Source: Phaeosaccion multiseriatum (lineage: Eukaryota; Ochrophyta, other classes). From it: DNA of 64,000 nucleotides. Of the stretch, positions 23,540 through 35,312 are shown one piece after another (positions within the stretch are counted from its first letter, which is position 1; every line of letters starts with the position of its first letter). The notes under the pieces are model-generated. The model saw only the letters and a program-made list of their open reading frames with translations, was not told the origin of the DNA and did no database searches. A program made the translations under genes and the position numbers. The stretch lies in the NCBI GenBank assembly GCA_965112735.1, contig OZ218951.1, forward strand, positions 992,001-1,056,000, given 5' to 3'.

Positions 23540-26500
23540 ATGGCTCGGGATCACTCTGCAGTAGCACTGGTGGTGCTGCTGCTCGGGGTGCTGCAACTTA
23601 TCCCTTGCATCTCCGGATTCGCTGTTCCCACCACCACCACCACGGCTCCACCACCAACAGAAGCAGCAGCGGGAGCAGGGGGAGCAGGGGGGGCAGGGCG
23701 AAGCCTATGTAGAGGTTCCGTACGGAGGGGGGCGAGGTCATTTCCCTCACCTAGGGGTGGCTTGGGCTCCATACTCGCCCGAGAGGGGGGGCGTGGGACA
23801 AGGGGGAGGGGTGCGGGAGGGCGAGGAACCTCCGCTATTGGGGCAACCTCCCCGACCAACCACCTTCACCACGGCAACCTGCACCACGGCAGCAGCGGTA
23901 GCGGCAGCGACAGCAGTATCAGGGGCGGGGATCGCGAGAACGAGCACGCTCAATCCCACGACTCTCCTGGGAGCAGTTCGTGGGGCTGGAAGGGGCTCAT
24001 GCTGACGCCTCTACAGAGGAAGCTGGTGACGCCGATGGATCACGAGGGGTGGACAAAGCTCTGGATGGGCACCACGGTGGGTGGGTGGGAGGGGGGGGGG
24101 GCGAGAGGGACAAGGGAAGGGAAGGTGGCACGGAAGGAAGGAGGGCAAAGAGAGGGAGGGGGTGGGTGTAGTCTTCACCAAGGCGTGACGCTTTCTTGTT
24201 TGTCACTCGTCCGTTCTCTCTTCCTTCGTGGGTGCGCAGGACGATGAAGCCGAGGAAGGGGAGGAGGACGATGAAGACGTCGAGGACGACGGCGACTACT
24301 ACGAAGACGACGTGGAGGAGGACGGGGAGGCGGAGCTCGATTTGGACGACCCCTCTGCTAGTGAGGAGATCGCATCCAAGGAGTCTCTGAGGGCGGCAAG
24401 CATCGTGTTCAGAAGGGTACGTCGTGTGCGTGTGTGCGTGTGTGTGTTTGGACTCATCTCTCACTGAAGGGACGCACAACCGCTTCTCGCTCGACCACAG
24501 TAGCTGTGTATTAGTCTCTGTCGATGTCTCCCACCCCGCCGCCCGTGCTCGCTCTTGTATTGCACCACTTCGGCTGGCGCTGACTCACTCACTCACTCAC
24601 TCACTCACGAATCCTTGTTGCTGCTGGTGCTGCTGTATCACCACTTGCTACTGCTGCTCAGGTGGTGTGGATCGGGTGGTGGGTGCAAGTCATCACATCG
24701 ACTGTATCTGCCGTCATCCTCCTCTTCTCCAATGCCTTCACCGATAGGTAGGTACTAGCTGCTCGTTGTGACTACTGCTACTCGGTGTACATGCCTACCT
24801 ACCTGCGTGTAGCTGGGCTCGTTGTGCAAAGTATGGGAAACATCCCCAAGGCTTGATGGTCACGTTGTGGACAGACCAGAGAACAGACCTCCTCCTTCTT
24901 GCGCCCCTTTCAGGAGTGGAGCAAAGCCGAGGGCAGACACTATTCCTCATTCCTGCCATGCGAGCACACACGGACAGCAGCTTCCCCACTACTCCCTCCT
25001 GCCGCCGCTTGACTCACTCGCTCGTTTGGCTGCCTCTCTCCCCTCTTCTCCTCCACACCCTCCCCCATGGGTGTCTGACGTACGTCTGGATGTGAACGCA
25101 TCATCCCGCTCGCTCAGGTTGATGCGGGAGCAATTCGCGGCCAATGGGGTGCTTCTCGCAGGTACGGGAGAGGGGAGGAGGGATAGAGTCGAGGCTCTAC
25201 GCTCGACGACGCGGGTGGGGGAGGGCAGAGTGGGGAAGTCTTTACCCGGGGGTTACCCCATCATACCTTCCGATATTCAGAACACTCGAGATGCGGCCGA
25301 TTAGAAAAATGGAATGCACTGCTTGATGCTTGTTTGCGTTCGTTCATGTGTATTTTGTGTGTATGTATGTGTGTGTGTTCCCAATCCTTCGCCCTTCACA
25401 ACTCGCAACATTAACTCCACATAACTCGCACTCACTTCAACAGGGGCGGGGATGACAGTGTCCTTCTTCAGCATCTTCTGGACCTTCAGCTACATTGTGC
25501 AGGCGCGCAGCTGGCTCAAGCGGTGAGTAAATGAGTGGTGTTCCTTTGCGCTATCGACTGCTCTACTTCGTCTGCGTAAAGTGCCACGTCACGTTACTCA
25601 ATAGAATTCCTGTTTATCCTATTGTAAATGGATTACACTTTTTGCTTGAATAAAACCTAACCAAACAGACACAACTACTGGTTCAAGCGCGCCGCCACTG
25701 CCCGCCGCATCTGCCGCAGCCTGCGTGTGGGCCTGTGGATCAACCTAGCCGGCATGGCGCTGGCCCTCATCGGGGCCGAGCAGATTGTGGGCACGCTGGT
25801 GGCCAAGGTGCTGTACTCACAGGGCTTCTCCATGGGCAGCCCCATGATCAACACAGGCGGGGCCGTCAATCAGTTCCGCGCACTGGACATGTTCGTCGTG
25901 CAGGTGCGTACGTGCGTGGGTGGGTGGGTGCGAGCGTGCGTGCGTGCGTGCGTGAGGGCGTGGGTGGGTGGTTGGGAGGTCGTGGGTGGTTGGGTGGGTG
26001 GGTTATGGTGTGGGCGGGTGGGTCGGTAGGTAGGTAGGTGGGTGCGTGGGTGGGTTAAGGCGTGGGTGGATGTGATGCCTTTCCCTGAACGTGCTATCCC
26101 CTCTCCTGATGAAACTGTGCCGCCGGGGCTGTCGTGGAGCGTGCTGAGTAAGCTGCAGTGGTGACTCTTTTCGGGTGTGATGATTAATCTTTGGATTGGA
26201 TTCCCCTTCATGACAAGTGGGGCCCCTTATCGGGGGTCCTTCACATGACCGAGTATAGACTTATATCTGACCCGTAAAAGGCATGACACGCAGCAGCAGA
26301 AGCAGTAGCACCCGCACCAACAGAAAGGGGGAGGAGCGAGTCCATCCCGCGTGTTGCCTACCTGGCCTGTGTGGGTGTGTGACAAGGAGAAAGAGGGAGT
26401 GTGTGTTTGCGGCGTGGAAGTGGTGTATTCCGCCAACAGTCGAACCCTTGTCTTCTTCGCCAAGGGGATACCCTGTCCTCTCCTTCCCCCCTCCCCGACC

Positions 26501-26804
26501 TTAAGCGTACGCCAAGCCTCATTCTCTCGCACCTTCCCCCCCCCTCTCTCTCTCTCTCTTGTACACACGCCTCCCCTCTCTCGCTGTCTGTCTCCCGCTC
26601 TCCCTCTCTCGCATCCCCTCCCTCTTTCCCGCGCACACACACACGCACATCGCTTGACACTACCAGGCCAACACCAACACAATGGTGAGTTTATTTGCGG
26701 GCATTTGCATGAACCTCTACCTGCGCACCAAGCTCGGCAAGTACTTCCCCTCGCTGCAGACGAGGAGGAAAGATGGGGAACTCAAGAAGGCGGCCAAGGC
26801 ATAG
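23540..26804 (+). CDS. Tic21/PIC1-like plastid inner-envelope protein (DUF3611 family)
   Basis: Exons: 23540-24076, 24240-24416, 24662-24747, 25118-25161, 25444-25522, 25669-25903, 26667-26804; all junctions are GT-AG and in phase, giving 431 residues. The N-terminus is a signal peptide ending ISG/FAVP, with Phe at +1 as in heterokont plastid preproteins. It is followed by a low-complexity Gly/Arg/Ser region and an acidic stretch encoded by exon 2. Four membrane segments follow: WIGWWVQVITSTVSAVIL; MTVSFFSIFWTFSYIVQA; LWINLAGMALALIGAEQIV; MVSLFAGICMNLYL. The order, the GLLVAK-like GTLVAK and the ALDMFVVQANTNT motif match DUF3611 proteins (PF12263), which include Arabidopsis Tic21/PIC1, proposed to act in plastid protein import or iron uptake. 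The acidic insert is unusual for the family. Which of the two roles applies is not visible in the sequence. Confidence 0.82.
25904..26060 (+). repeat. Imperfect GTGG/GTGCGT simple repeat in intron
   Basis: GTGGGTGG-type repeats begin at the donor site of the 763-bp last intron of the Tic21-like gene. The rest of the intron (to 26666) is pyrimidine-rich with CT/CA runs before the acceptor. Confidence 0.8.
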
Positions 26805-27480
26805 AGACTGTCTGGAGGCCGACTTGAAGAGACTGTGACAGGCTGAAAGACTGACAGACTGTGACAGACTATGACAGACTGACGCACTGACGGACTGAGT
26901 GCACGTACACGTGCATGAAGTTCAAGAGTAGCGGTGGGATGCTGATCTGATCGGGGCAGTGCTCCATGCTGTAGTGCTCGTTTTGGTGTCAGTTTCTGTC
27001 CGTGCTCGAGACCTATGGAAGTAGCAACAAGAGGGGTTTGCGGACAGGACAGACGGGAGGGAACTGACGACGAAGCAGATGGGGGAGGGGTGGGGGGCTA
27101 TAGACCTCCTGACTTGACCTCATCTCTTCTTTGGTAGAGCTTCGCTTTGCCGCTTTGTTGTGGTGGTGCTGTTGCGCTGCTGATGTGGGCACCGTCGAGG
27201 GATGAGCAGCTTCGCGATGACTCTGGGCAGAGAGAGGATTGGACGTGTACATACAAGTAGACATCGAGAGATGGATCCAAGGAAACTATGGTTTCCTTTC
27301 TTCCGTCTGCTGACAAGGAAACTATGGTTGTCTCTCTCTTTTGGTTTTGTTCTGAACTCCAAAGTCAAAGAGACCGGCATCCGCTTCGTTCGGGTGTACA
27401 GGGAAGGCAGCAGAATGGGTGGGTAGAATCCCTTTGTGCAGCCCTTAGTACAGGCTATTATATATTTTATTATTTATAGA
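26805..27480. other. 3' flank of the Tic21-like gene, no gene seen
   Basis: Starts with a GACAGACTGTGACAGACT-type short repeat (26815-26890), possibly in the 3' UTR. A near-duplicate of GGAAACTATGGTTTC sits at 27280 and 27318. It ends in an AT-rich stretch next to the copia relic. No coding signal. Confidence 0.5.
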
Positions 27481-27481
27481 G

Positions 27482-27715
27482 AGAGATTACGAGCTCGGCT
27501 TCACCCAGAGCCTCTCCGACGCGTGTGTCTTCACTCGTACTGGCGCTGACGGCATCACCATCATCTTCACCATCGTGGACGACCTCCTCATCATGGGCCC
27601 TTCCGCCCCGGCTATCGACGCAGCTGCCATGGAGATCGGCCCCAACTACATCCTCAACCCGGTCACCACCTCCCTCTTCCTCGGCTACCTCTGCGGCTTT
27701 GTGTCGGAGATGTAG
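27482..27715 (+). mobile_element. Ty1/copia reverse transcriptase fragment
   Basis: A 77-codon open frame reads LGFTQSLSDACVFTR, then FTIVDDLLIMG, then a stop. This fits the RVT_2 (copia-type) pattern LGFxxSxxDxCxF followed by the catalytic (Y/F)VDDxxxxG; the usual Tyr/Phe before VDD is Ile here. There is no protease, integrase or LTR nearby, so this is a relic. The last part forms one arm of a 28-bp inverted repeat. Confidence 0.7.
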
Positions 27716-27789
27716 TTGGAGAAGTGAATGGTGATGGAGCCAAGCTGGTGCTCCAAAGTGAAGCCGAGGAAGAGGGAGGTGGTGACCGG
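27659..27789. repeat. 28-bp perfect inverted repeat, 75-bp spacer
   Basis: Arms 27659-27686 and 27762-27789 are exact reverse complements (AGCCGAGGAAGAGGG at the start of the second arm). The left arm lies within the copia relic, so the right arm is probably an inverted duplicate of it created by rearrangement. Confidence 0.9.
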
Positions 27790-27984
27790 CTATCGACACA
27801 AATCCCCAGAGATTATTTTTAATTAAACCTTCCATTCCTTGGCTCCACTTAGAAACAAATGTCCACGCGCAGTCCGATATGTACGAACCAAGTGTAGTAC
27901 GTAAGCAAGCAGCAGGCCTGGACATGATGAGTCCACACTGTCCATTCACTGCCATCGCCACTAAGCAAGCAAGCAATCCACTCT

Positions 27985-28056
27985 TTATAACGAGCCCTTC
28001 GCCAAAGTCTACGATGAGTCCGCTGTCCTCCAAGCCCTTGGGCCAAAGCTGGAGCT
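27985..28056 (-). pseudogene. Duplicated, decayed 3' tail of the sulfotransferase gene
   Basis: On the minus strand this reads EDSGLIVDFGEGLVI, against EGSGLTMDFGEGLVM at the end of the intact sulfotransferase about 250 bp away. No stop follows at the matching place and nothing upstream matches the rest of the enzyme. It is flanked by copies of a CCATTCACTGCCATCGC motif. Confidence 0.75.
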
Positions 28057-28239
28057 GTCCATTCACTGCCATCGCATCGCAAACCAAAGTCAAGACCATC
28101 CTATACCAAAGGGGTACCCTTAAAATGTCTCTCCTTTGCTCTGCGATGGCAGTGAATGGACCACCCCATCCATCGAGGGTGTTTGCTCATCTCACTATAC
28201 TGGTACCAGAGCAGTGAGTAAAGGAAGCAGCCCCGCCCT

Positions 28240-29898
28240 TTACATGACGAGGCCTTCGCCAAAGTCCATGGTCAGCCCGCTGCCCTCCATCTGACTCCGA
28301 TACACTTCATCAAACGTCTCGCTCTCCCGTACGGTAAACACATCTCTCCAGCCTCCCGAGCCCCCCTTGCGCAGATGGCCAAGGCCGATGTTGGCTTTGA
28401 CGTTGTTCTTCATGGCGTCCATCGTCGAGCCAGCTGTGACTTTAGCCAGCACTTCTGGAGAGAGAGGCAGACCCAAGAACTCTGCAATCTTTTTAATGCT
28501 TCCCTCCGCGTCTGCTAGCATGTCCTCGTACTTTAAAAAGAGGATGTTGTCGGGCTTCTTTTGGGACTCCTCCCACCACTCCAGCACGTGGTTGAACCAG
28601 GAGCCGTTCTCGCAGAGCCCTTCGGCAAAGTAGTGCAAGAGCGTGCTGAATGCTCCCGTGTAGTGAAAGTCGGGTTTGTTGGTGGCGTGGTGTTGCAGGC
28701 TTACGGCCACGTCCTGTGGGTTGGTTTGGGTTTGGTCAATAGGTTTGGTGGGGTTGGATTGAGGGGCGAGAGACAGACAAAAGGAGGCGAGGCGGAGGTG
28801 GGACGAACGCGTGAGGGGTTACATATGGTGATGAAATGAAGGGGAGGGGGGGGGGAGGGTACAGGCACACGCACACCCACATTCACACCCACCCCCACAA
28901 GCACACTTGACCAGCCGCAGTAGGTACACAGAGCTACTCTCTCGAGTGCTTGTAGTAGTCACGGATGGCGGCACAGCCTAGTGATGGCCAAGATAGGGAG
29001 GAGGTACCATGCGACTCGACAAGATGAGCGATGATCGCATCCCATCCCATGCCATGTCATGCCAATGAGATGTGGGAGGCGCTGAGTATGCTCACTCACC
29101 TTGGGGTTCCTGGCAACGTAGATGACCTTCCTGGAGTCGGCGCCGTCCTTGGGCATGTCCTTGACGTTGGCGTGTGTCTTGAAGAAGCGCCTTTGGTCCT
29201 CAGGGATGGCATCAATGTCATCTACAATGTAGCCACCGGATTCTCTGTCGTTCAGCGGCCCTGTGGGGGCAATGGATGGGGCGGAGGCCGGAGGGGTTGG
29301 GATTAGCATACGGACTATCGAGAGATTGAGACGCCATGTGCTAAGGACACAGACTTTTGGTCCTCAGTGGAGCAGGGGGAGGGGAAGAACAGGAGGAGTG
29401 ATAGAGAAACGTCGACTCAGGCTTACGTCGAGCAGAAATAGAGGTTAGGGAGAAGGACTGGATACGAGGCGGTGAGCGAACAAGGTCCAAGGGGACGACA
29501 CAAAGTAAAGACAACACATACACAGGGCCATGCTCTTCCGCCCTCACCATTAAGAAACGCGTATCTCTCTTTCTCTTACCTGGTAGGACTGTGGTTGCCT
29601 CCAGCCAGGGGCAGGTCTGTCCGTAAACTTTGTCCCCTTGCTCTCCACCGTTACGCAGCAAGTGCAAGATCTGCTGCGTCCACGTTGTGCCGGACTTGAC
29701 GTAGGTGCACACATACACGTCGTCCGATCTTCCCTTGAAGGTATTGAGGAGGGTGTTGATGGTCTCCTCCTTGAAGTGCGGGTTCTGCGGCACCCCATTC
29801 ACCACGCCAAGGTCGTAGCGCTGGTCGTGGAGCTGTTCTCGAGGTGCCCAGGATACCGGCTTGCGGGGGGGAATCACGCTCTCCCACAGCTCTACCAT
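28240..29898 (-). CDS. PAPS-dependent cytosolic-type sulfotransferase
   Basis: Exons on the minus strand: 29898-29580, 29260-29100, 28713-28240 (stop TAA); phases agree and the product is 317 residues, normal for Sulfotransfer_1 enzymes. It would move sulfonate from PAPS to a hydroxyl or amine of a small acceptor. The 5'-phosphosulfate loop reads YVKSGTTWTQQ (canonical YPKSGTTW, here Val for Pro). The catalytic histidine lies in FFKTH. The 3'-phosphate site is YVARNPKDVAVS, joined across the second intron, and the dimer/PAPS motif near the C-terminus is RKGGSGGWRDVF. No signal peptide or membrane segment, so probably cytosolic. The substrate cannot be told from sequence. Confidence 0.9.
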
Positions 29899-30952
29899 GG
29901 CTCCTGCCTGCCACCTGATGCCTCACTCTCGAACCTCGACTTTGAATGCTCTGCTGCGCTTCTGCCTTTATTATCCTTTCTCCATCAGGGGTCTTTTTGA
30001 AACCCATGAGCTTAAACTGGAAATTTATACCTTGTTCCCCCCCCCTTTTTTTGTGTGCCTTTCGCCTTTGACGCCAGCGGATCCTTCGAGACACGGACGC
30101 CGAGATGGCGAGCTTTGAAGGAAGGTTCGTTCGCTGTGCTGTAACCGTCACTCGAGGTCGAAAGAGGGCTGTGGTGAGCGGAGGCTTTTTGTTGGCTTTC
30201 AAAAAGCAAAATGAATGGTGGTAAATTGTAAATTGTGTGTTGCGTCTTTTTACAACCACGACTCTGCGGCTTCTACCTACCTACGAGTCCCTACATCTCC
30301 CCCCCCCCCCCCTCTCACTCTTGCTACTATGTATACATGGATCGAATACCCCACTCACCTCCTCCCTCTCCATCGGAGGGGAAGAAGGGCAGGTAGTCAA
30401 GTCGAGATTCGCACAGGAGATCGTTCGATAGATCGCCATCGCAGACGCAGGGGCAGTCCTCAGTCTGTTCGTCTGTAGGGGAAGCAAGCCTCTTGTCCGA
30501 AGCTCCCCTCTCGTCTCGCTGCTTGTCACCACACAAGCCTGGGGCGAGCGAGGATGGACTGCTCCCACTGAGTTAGTCTGCCGTCTTGAGAGCTCTTTTT
30601 CGGTAACCTCTGCCGTGTGAGTCTCTGGCAATCAGCCCAAACAAACGCACAGGATAGAAAAGCGCGCCCCCCTCGACCACCATCACCATCCCCATCCCTT
30701 CTCCCCTTTCCCCCCGCCAGCGCACATGGGAGGGACGGAGGGCGGGGAGAGGCCGCACATGGGCAGACAGATAGACAGACAGACAGGCAGACAAACAAAC
30801 AGACAGGGCAAGCGGCACCACCACCACCGCACCCCACCATGTTTGGAGCCGGCCAAACACACGCACATTCGACGACTCTAAGGCTTCCTTCACCGACACT
30901 CGCTCGATGCTGTCTGCCCTACCCCGTCCTCCCCTCCGTAGACAGGCCCTCC
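29899..30952. other. Spacer between sulfotransferase 5' end and ycf23 3' end
   Basis: About 1 kb holding the presumed sulfotransferase promoter. Seen: a C/T run at 30030-30055, a C-rich run at 30300, and a CAGA tetranucleotide run at 30762-30812. No gene is seen. Confidence 0.5.
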
Positions 30953-33435
30953 TTAGGCCGATCGGCTCAGCTCCTCCTGCTGGTAGGAGCCCATTGCGCC
31001 GACCGACGACGAGGAGGAGGGCATGCCTGCGCTACCGATGCTCTCTCCCCGCGTGGGCTGCTCCTCCGGCGGGGCGATGCCCATGGCGTCTGCGATGCCC
31101 CTGATGACAAAGGTCATATCAAGCTCGGTGTCAAGTTTGTTGACGGCAGAGCCCACACCCACTCCGCTTGCTCCTGCCGCCAAGGCCATGGGGGCGGTGA
31201 CGTCACACAACCCTGTGTGTGTGTGTGCATGTGTGTGTGTGAGAGAGAGAGAGAGAGAGTGAGTGCGTGTGTGTGTGAGGGGGGCAGTGAGTGACAAGGA
31301 CAGGCCTGAAGCTGTGTGGTACGAAGTAACGAGGGCCAAGGGCTAAGCAAAGCCCTCAGGAGAGCATCAGGTACATTCATCCCAAAGCATGGAGCGCTAC
31401 CCCGCCCACCCCCCCTCGTTAAGTGACATAGACGCACACACACACACGCAATCTGAGACGCCCAATCTAAGAAACCCAATCGCTCTCACCTGAGGCAGCC
31501 ATGACTGGGATGTTGACGGCACGGGAGATGGCGTACGCTGCGGCCAGTGTGGGGGCAGCCTTCTCAATCGCGCCCTGAACACCGCCCCTGATCAGACAAA
31601 GAGGCAAGACAAAGAAAGAGAAGAGAAGACAACGTAAGAAAGAGAAGAGGGATAAGCCAAGACAGTTAAGCCCAGAGAGAAGAGGGATAAGCCAAGACAG
31701 CTAAGCCCAGAGAGGACACAAGAAGAGCGCTGGGTCGCTTGGTCTGTTCACTGACATATGCATAGTGTGCCTACTCCCTAACTAATGTGTAGTGTGCCTG
31801 CTCACGGACTGTGTGTACTGTGTCTGCTCACTGACTTACATGCTGGGGTTGATGCTGACCTTGCCCTCGGTCTGAATGAGGTCGGCTCCGAGCGCCTCCA
31901 GCCGCACAGCCAAATCCACCTGCATGCAGGAGAGTTGAGGGAGAGGGGGGGCGAGACATGGAGATCAGGGAGAGAGAGAGAGAGAGAGAGCAAGGAGAAG
32001 GAGAGAAGAGAGAGCATGGATAATGTCAATGAATGAGGGAGTGAAGGAAGAAAGAGAACAAGGGATCTGACTGAAGTACACAAAGCGTGCGACGCTATGC
32101 AGCACGGCTGCTGGGGTGACCCACTTCTCGCTTCACTCGACCACTACTCACGACTGGCTCTGATTGACTGATTGACTGACTGACTGACTGGCTGGCTGTT
32201 CCTTCTCTCTCCTCCCTTCCTCCCCTTTCTTCCCTCCCTCCCTGCCTCCCTCCCCACCCTCCTTCCCTTCCCCACTCCCTCCCTCCCCCACCTGATCGGA
32301 GATGCACAGCGTGTGTGGGACGGTGACCGAGAGGGGGATGTCGGGCAGCAGCTCTCTTGTGTGCATGGTCATGTCAATCACGTCCTGGGCAGTGAAGGTG
32401 AGGCCCTGCTCGTAGAACGGGTCGAAGTTGCCCAGCTCGATCATCTTGAGGGGGATGGGGAAGGGGGTGGATACGATGCGGGTACCAAGACCAGCCATAC
32501 AAACACACAGAGCGAGAGAGAGAGGGACAGGAGAGATAGAGAGAGGAGAGTCCAAGGGGGGGGGGGGGAGGAAGGGGAGAGGGGAGGGCAAAGGCAAGGG
32601 AGAGAGGTGGAGAAACGCTTCCGTAAGCTGTGCTGCCCACTCAGCCACCAAGTGGAGAAGAATGACATGAGCGATGGATGGGCCTTGAATGGAGCAGCGA
32701 GTTATTGGCCATTGATTGATTGATCAGATAGTGGTGCATGTTTTGTCGTCAAAAGGCGGACGCATGACCCTGCCCATCCGCAATGCTTTTCAGCACCGCA
32801 GCACGGGAGGCGCAGAACCATTACGAACAGGTCTATGATAAATATGGGTTTTTATCCTCATCTCAATCAGGGGAAAAGAAGCACAACGTACACGAAGACA
32901 TACACATCCATCCATCGCAGTACCCACACCCACACCCACATGCCTCACCTCGGCTCCCTCCTGCACGCACAGAGGGAAGAGCGCAGGGTTGATGGCGCTG
33001 ACGCAGACGGGCACGTCGCTGACTGCCTTGGCTGCGCGCACGAGGGCGGGATCTGCGGCAATGTCGATGCAGGATGCGCCTCCAAAGGCGGAGGCCTTTG
33101 CCACGTTCTCCACGAGCTTCTGGTCGAAGTTCTGCAGCCCGGAGATGACCTGTGTTGTGGGTGTGATGATGATAATTATAATCATGGTGATGAAACATGA
33201 GCATGGTAAGGAAGCAAGGAAGGGAAGGAAGTAGAGGAGAGTAAGGAAGGAAGGAGAGGGAGGGGAAAGCGAAGGAAGGACAGCATGGTCTGTACTGCGG
33301 CCGAGCCACGACACTAACCTTCAGGGCCCGCCCCTCCTTGAAAGGCGTGAGCACGTTGTTCATGCTCATCTGTGGCACAAAGGCCGTCGCGAGGCCAGCG
33401 GTGGCCAGAGCCAGGCACATACTAAGAGATGACAT
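30953..33435 (-). CDS. ycf23: Ycf23 (DUF561) family protein, nuclear-encoded and plastid-targeted
   Basis: Exons on the minus strand: 33435-33319, 33149-32949, 32444-32292, 31919-31840, 31587-31490, 31212-30953; all GT-AG and in phase, 302 residues. The N-terminus is a signal peptide followed by TAFVP, with Phe at +1 as in heterokont plastid import. The body matches the TIM-barrel DUF561/Ycf23 family throughout: ASCIDIAADPALV, VCVSAINPALF, IELGNFDPFYEQG, PLSVTVPHTL, LIQTEGK, KAAPTLAAAYAISRAVNIPVM, GASGVGVGSAVN. The gene is plastid-encoded in red algae and some chromists, so a nuclear copy with a targeting presequence suggests transfer. Biochemical function is not established for the family. 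The C-terminal 40 residues are a Ser-rich tail beyond the usual end. Confidence 0.9.
31214..31285. repeat. GT/GA dinucleotide repeat in ycf23 intron
   Basis: TG-rich then GAGAGA then TG-rich sequence in the last intron, starting directly at the acceptor of the final exon. A GA run at 31969-31990 lies in another intron of the same gene. Confidence 0.85.
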
Positions 33436-33883
33436 GCTTGAAGTTGAGAGAGTCTGAGGAGGGAGAAGAGTGTAGGTCGGTAGGGGGGCGATGGGTACTG
33501 TTAAAGAGGCAGGAAGAGCAAGAAAGCGCGCTTGATCTGGGGAGGGAAAGGAGAGGATAGAAAGGTGGGGAGGCGAAGGAAGGAGGCAACAGCGAAGCAA
33601 GTATCATCCACCCCTCCCCAATGAATAGGATCTGGCCGAGGCAACATAGGCATGCAGTTGTAGCTCTCGACCAACCAGAGGCAGCAGGGAGAAGGTGGGG
33701 CTTACCGAGAGAGAGAGAGAGAGAGAGGAGAAGAGAGGTTGAAAAGGAGCGAGGGAACGGCGAGGAGAAAAGTCAACAAAACAAACCCAAGGGTGGAATC
33801 AATACAGTTTCGTTTCATTTGGGATTGCTTTGCCGCGAAGCAGGGCGAGCTTGGCTTGCTTGTGTTTGACTTGTGGCTGCGCT
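33436..33883. promoter_or_regulatory. Divergent intergenic region, ycf23 (-) and 33884 gene (+)
   Basis: 448 bp between two start codons facing away from each other, so it must hold both promoters. Includes a GA run at 33708-33728. No TATA box or known element is recognised. Confidence 0.5.
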
Positions 33884-34735
33884 ATGGCGCAAGCGATTGA
33901 TGAAGTCGCTCGGAATAAGATGTGGGTGGAGACCATCAACAAGGAGAACAGCCTCATCGGGAAGCCGCACCAGTTCTTCCTGAACCCCTCGAAGCTCGTC
34001 TTCATCGCCAGGAAACCCACTGAGCTGGATCCGCGCAAGTACGAGGACGAGAGAGAGGTCATGGAGGAGAAGGTCAGTTGTGGCGGGCGATGGCAGCTCG
34101 CAGTTCAGTGCGAGCGAAGCAAACAATTGTTGTGGAATGAGGATATCTGTTCTTCGGAGGCTTGGGAGGCGCCACCTCTGGTAGGCCGGTCGGGCGCAAA
34201 GTAGGTTGTCTGGGGGTTGCGCGTAGTCCTGACGCTCCCTCTTGGGACGATATCCAGCCTCTTGCGTCTTAGACCCCTCTCTTCCGTCTCGAACCCAAAT
34301 TTCCGTCTTCACTATTCTCCTCCGTCTCAAGCCCCACCCACCTCCCGCCCACCTCGCGCTGGTTCCCTGCCTGCTCCCCCCCCCGTCTGTGACAATGCTA
34401 AATAAAAAACAAAACCCCCATAGATGAAGCAGCTGGCAAAAAGTGTGGCGGCGAGAAAGGCGGAGAACGAAATGTGTCCCCAGTGGATGTACGAGCGGGA
34501 GAGTGATGGCTGGGGCACCTTTGTAAAGCCCTGTCCACCAGAGGAGCAGAACGACTGCACAGGGGAGGTCAAGCTTGACATGAGTCTCTCCAAAATGTTT
34601 CAGAGCACCAAATCGTCATGGTATGCGCCCAAGGGGAGCTCTGATGTGACGGCATACGCCGAGCACTACTACAGCATGGCAAGGGTCAGTCCATTCGCAA
34701 GGAAGGATGCCCTTGCAAAGGGTGGGGGGGGATGA
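33884..34735 (+). CDS. Conserved-looking hypothetical protein, two exons
   Basis: Exons 33884-34072 and 34424-34735, phase 0 (donor GTCAGT, acceptor CCCATAG); 166 residues. ATG at 33884 has purine context. The protein is hydrophilic with no signal peptide or membrane segment. A distinctive stretch is CPQWMYERESDGWGTF followed by CPPEEQNDC, and near the end EHYYSMARVSPFARKDA. The last few residues (KGGGG) come from a G-run. I do not recognise a family. Coherent amino-acid composition on both sides of the intron supports a real gene. Confidence 0.65.
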
Positions 34736-34835
34736 GGGAGAATGGAGGGAGAATGAGGAGGAGGACGATTATAGCGCTCGCTGGTTTTGCTGCACCAGCG
34801 TAGAGGCTGCTTCCTTGCGAATGCAAGGCAAGAAA
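34690..34835 (+). repeat. 14-bp inverted repeat over the end of the 33884 gene
   Basis: CATTCGCAAGGAAG near 34693 and its reverse complement CTTCCTTGCGAATG near 34811. The pair could fold the end of the transcript into a long hairpin. Significance unknown. Confidence 0.6.
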
Positions 34836-35312
34836 ATAGGGTGCGTACACGAAACCGAGTGTAGTGGTGTGTGTGCTTCATGGTACGATAAGTGTATAGA
34901 CATGTGGTTCACGAGACTTAGTTGCCACTTGGGTCCTCTCTTCCCTCACTCGCAAACGAGATTGCTCTCTTCCAAGGGAAGATGTGCTTATGCTGTAGAC
35001 CTGAGCCTACGAGCCCCGCTGCAGTTGCCCCTATTTAAGTCAAAAGCAAAATTCGAGGAGCTCATCCACCGCTAGACGAGAGGAGGCAGGCATCCGTCTA
35101 GTCAAGCAGCTACTATACCTACCTGAGCCTCCATCTCGACACTCCCCCGCCCCGCCTTCCTTTCACCTGCTGCAAGCTGCCGCTTTCTGTTGTGTGATTC
35201 GACGAATGAAAAAAACCTCCTCGTCCGGCAGTTATAGTGCATGGGGGGACGCATGGTATATGAAAAGCAATGGGATACTGTCTATTCATGTACGTATCAA
35301 TACACAGTGCTA

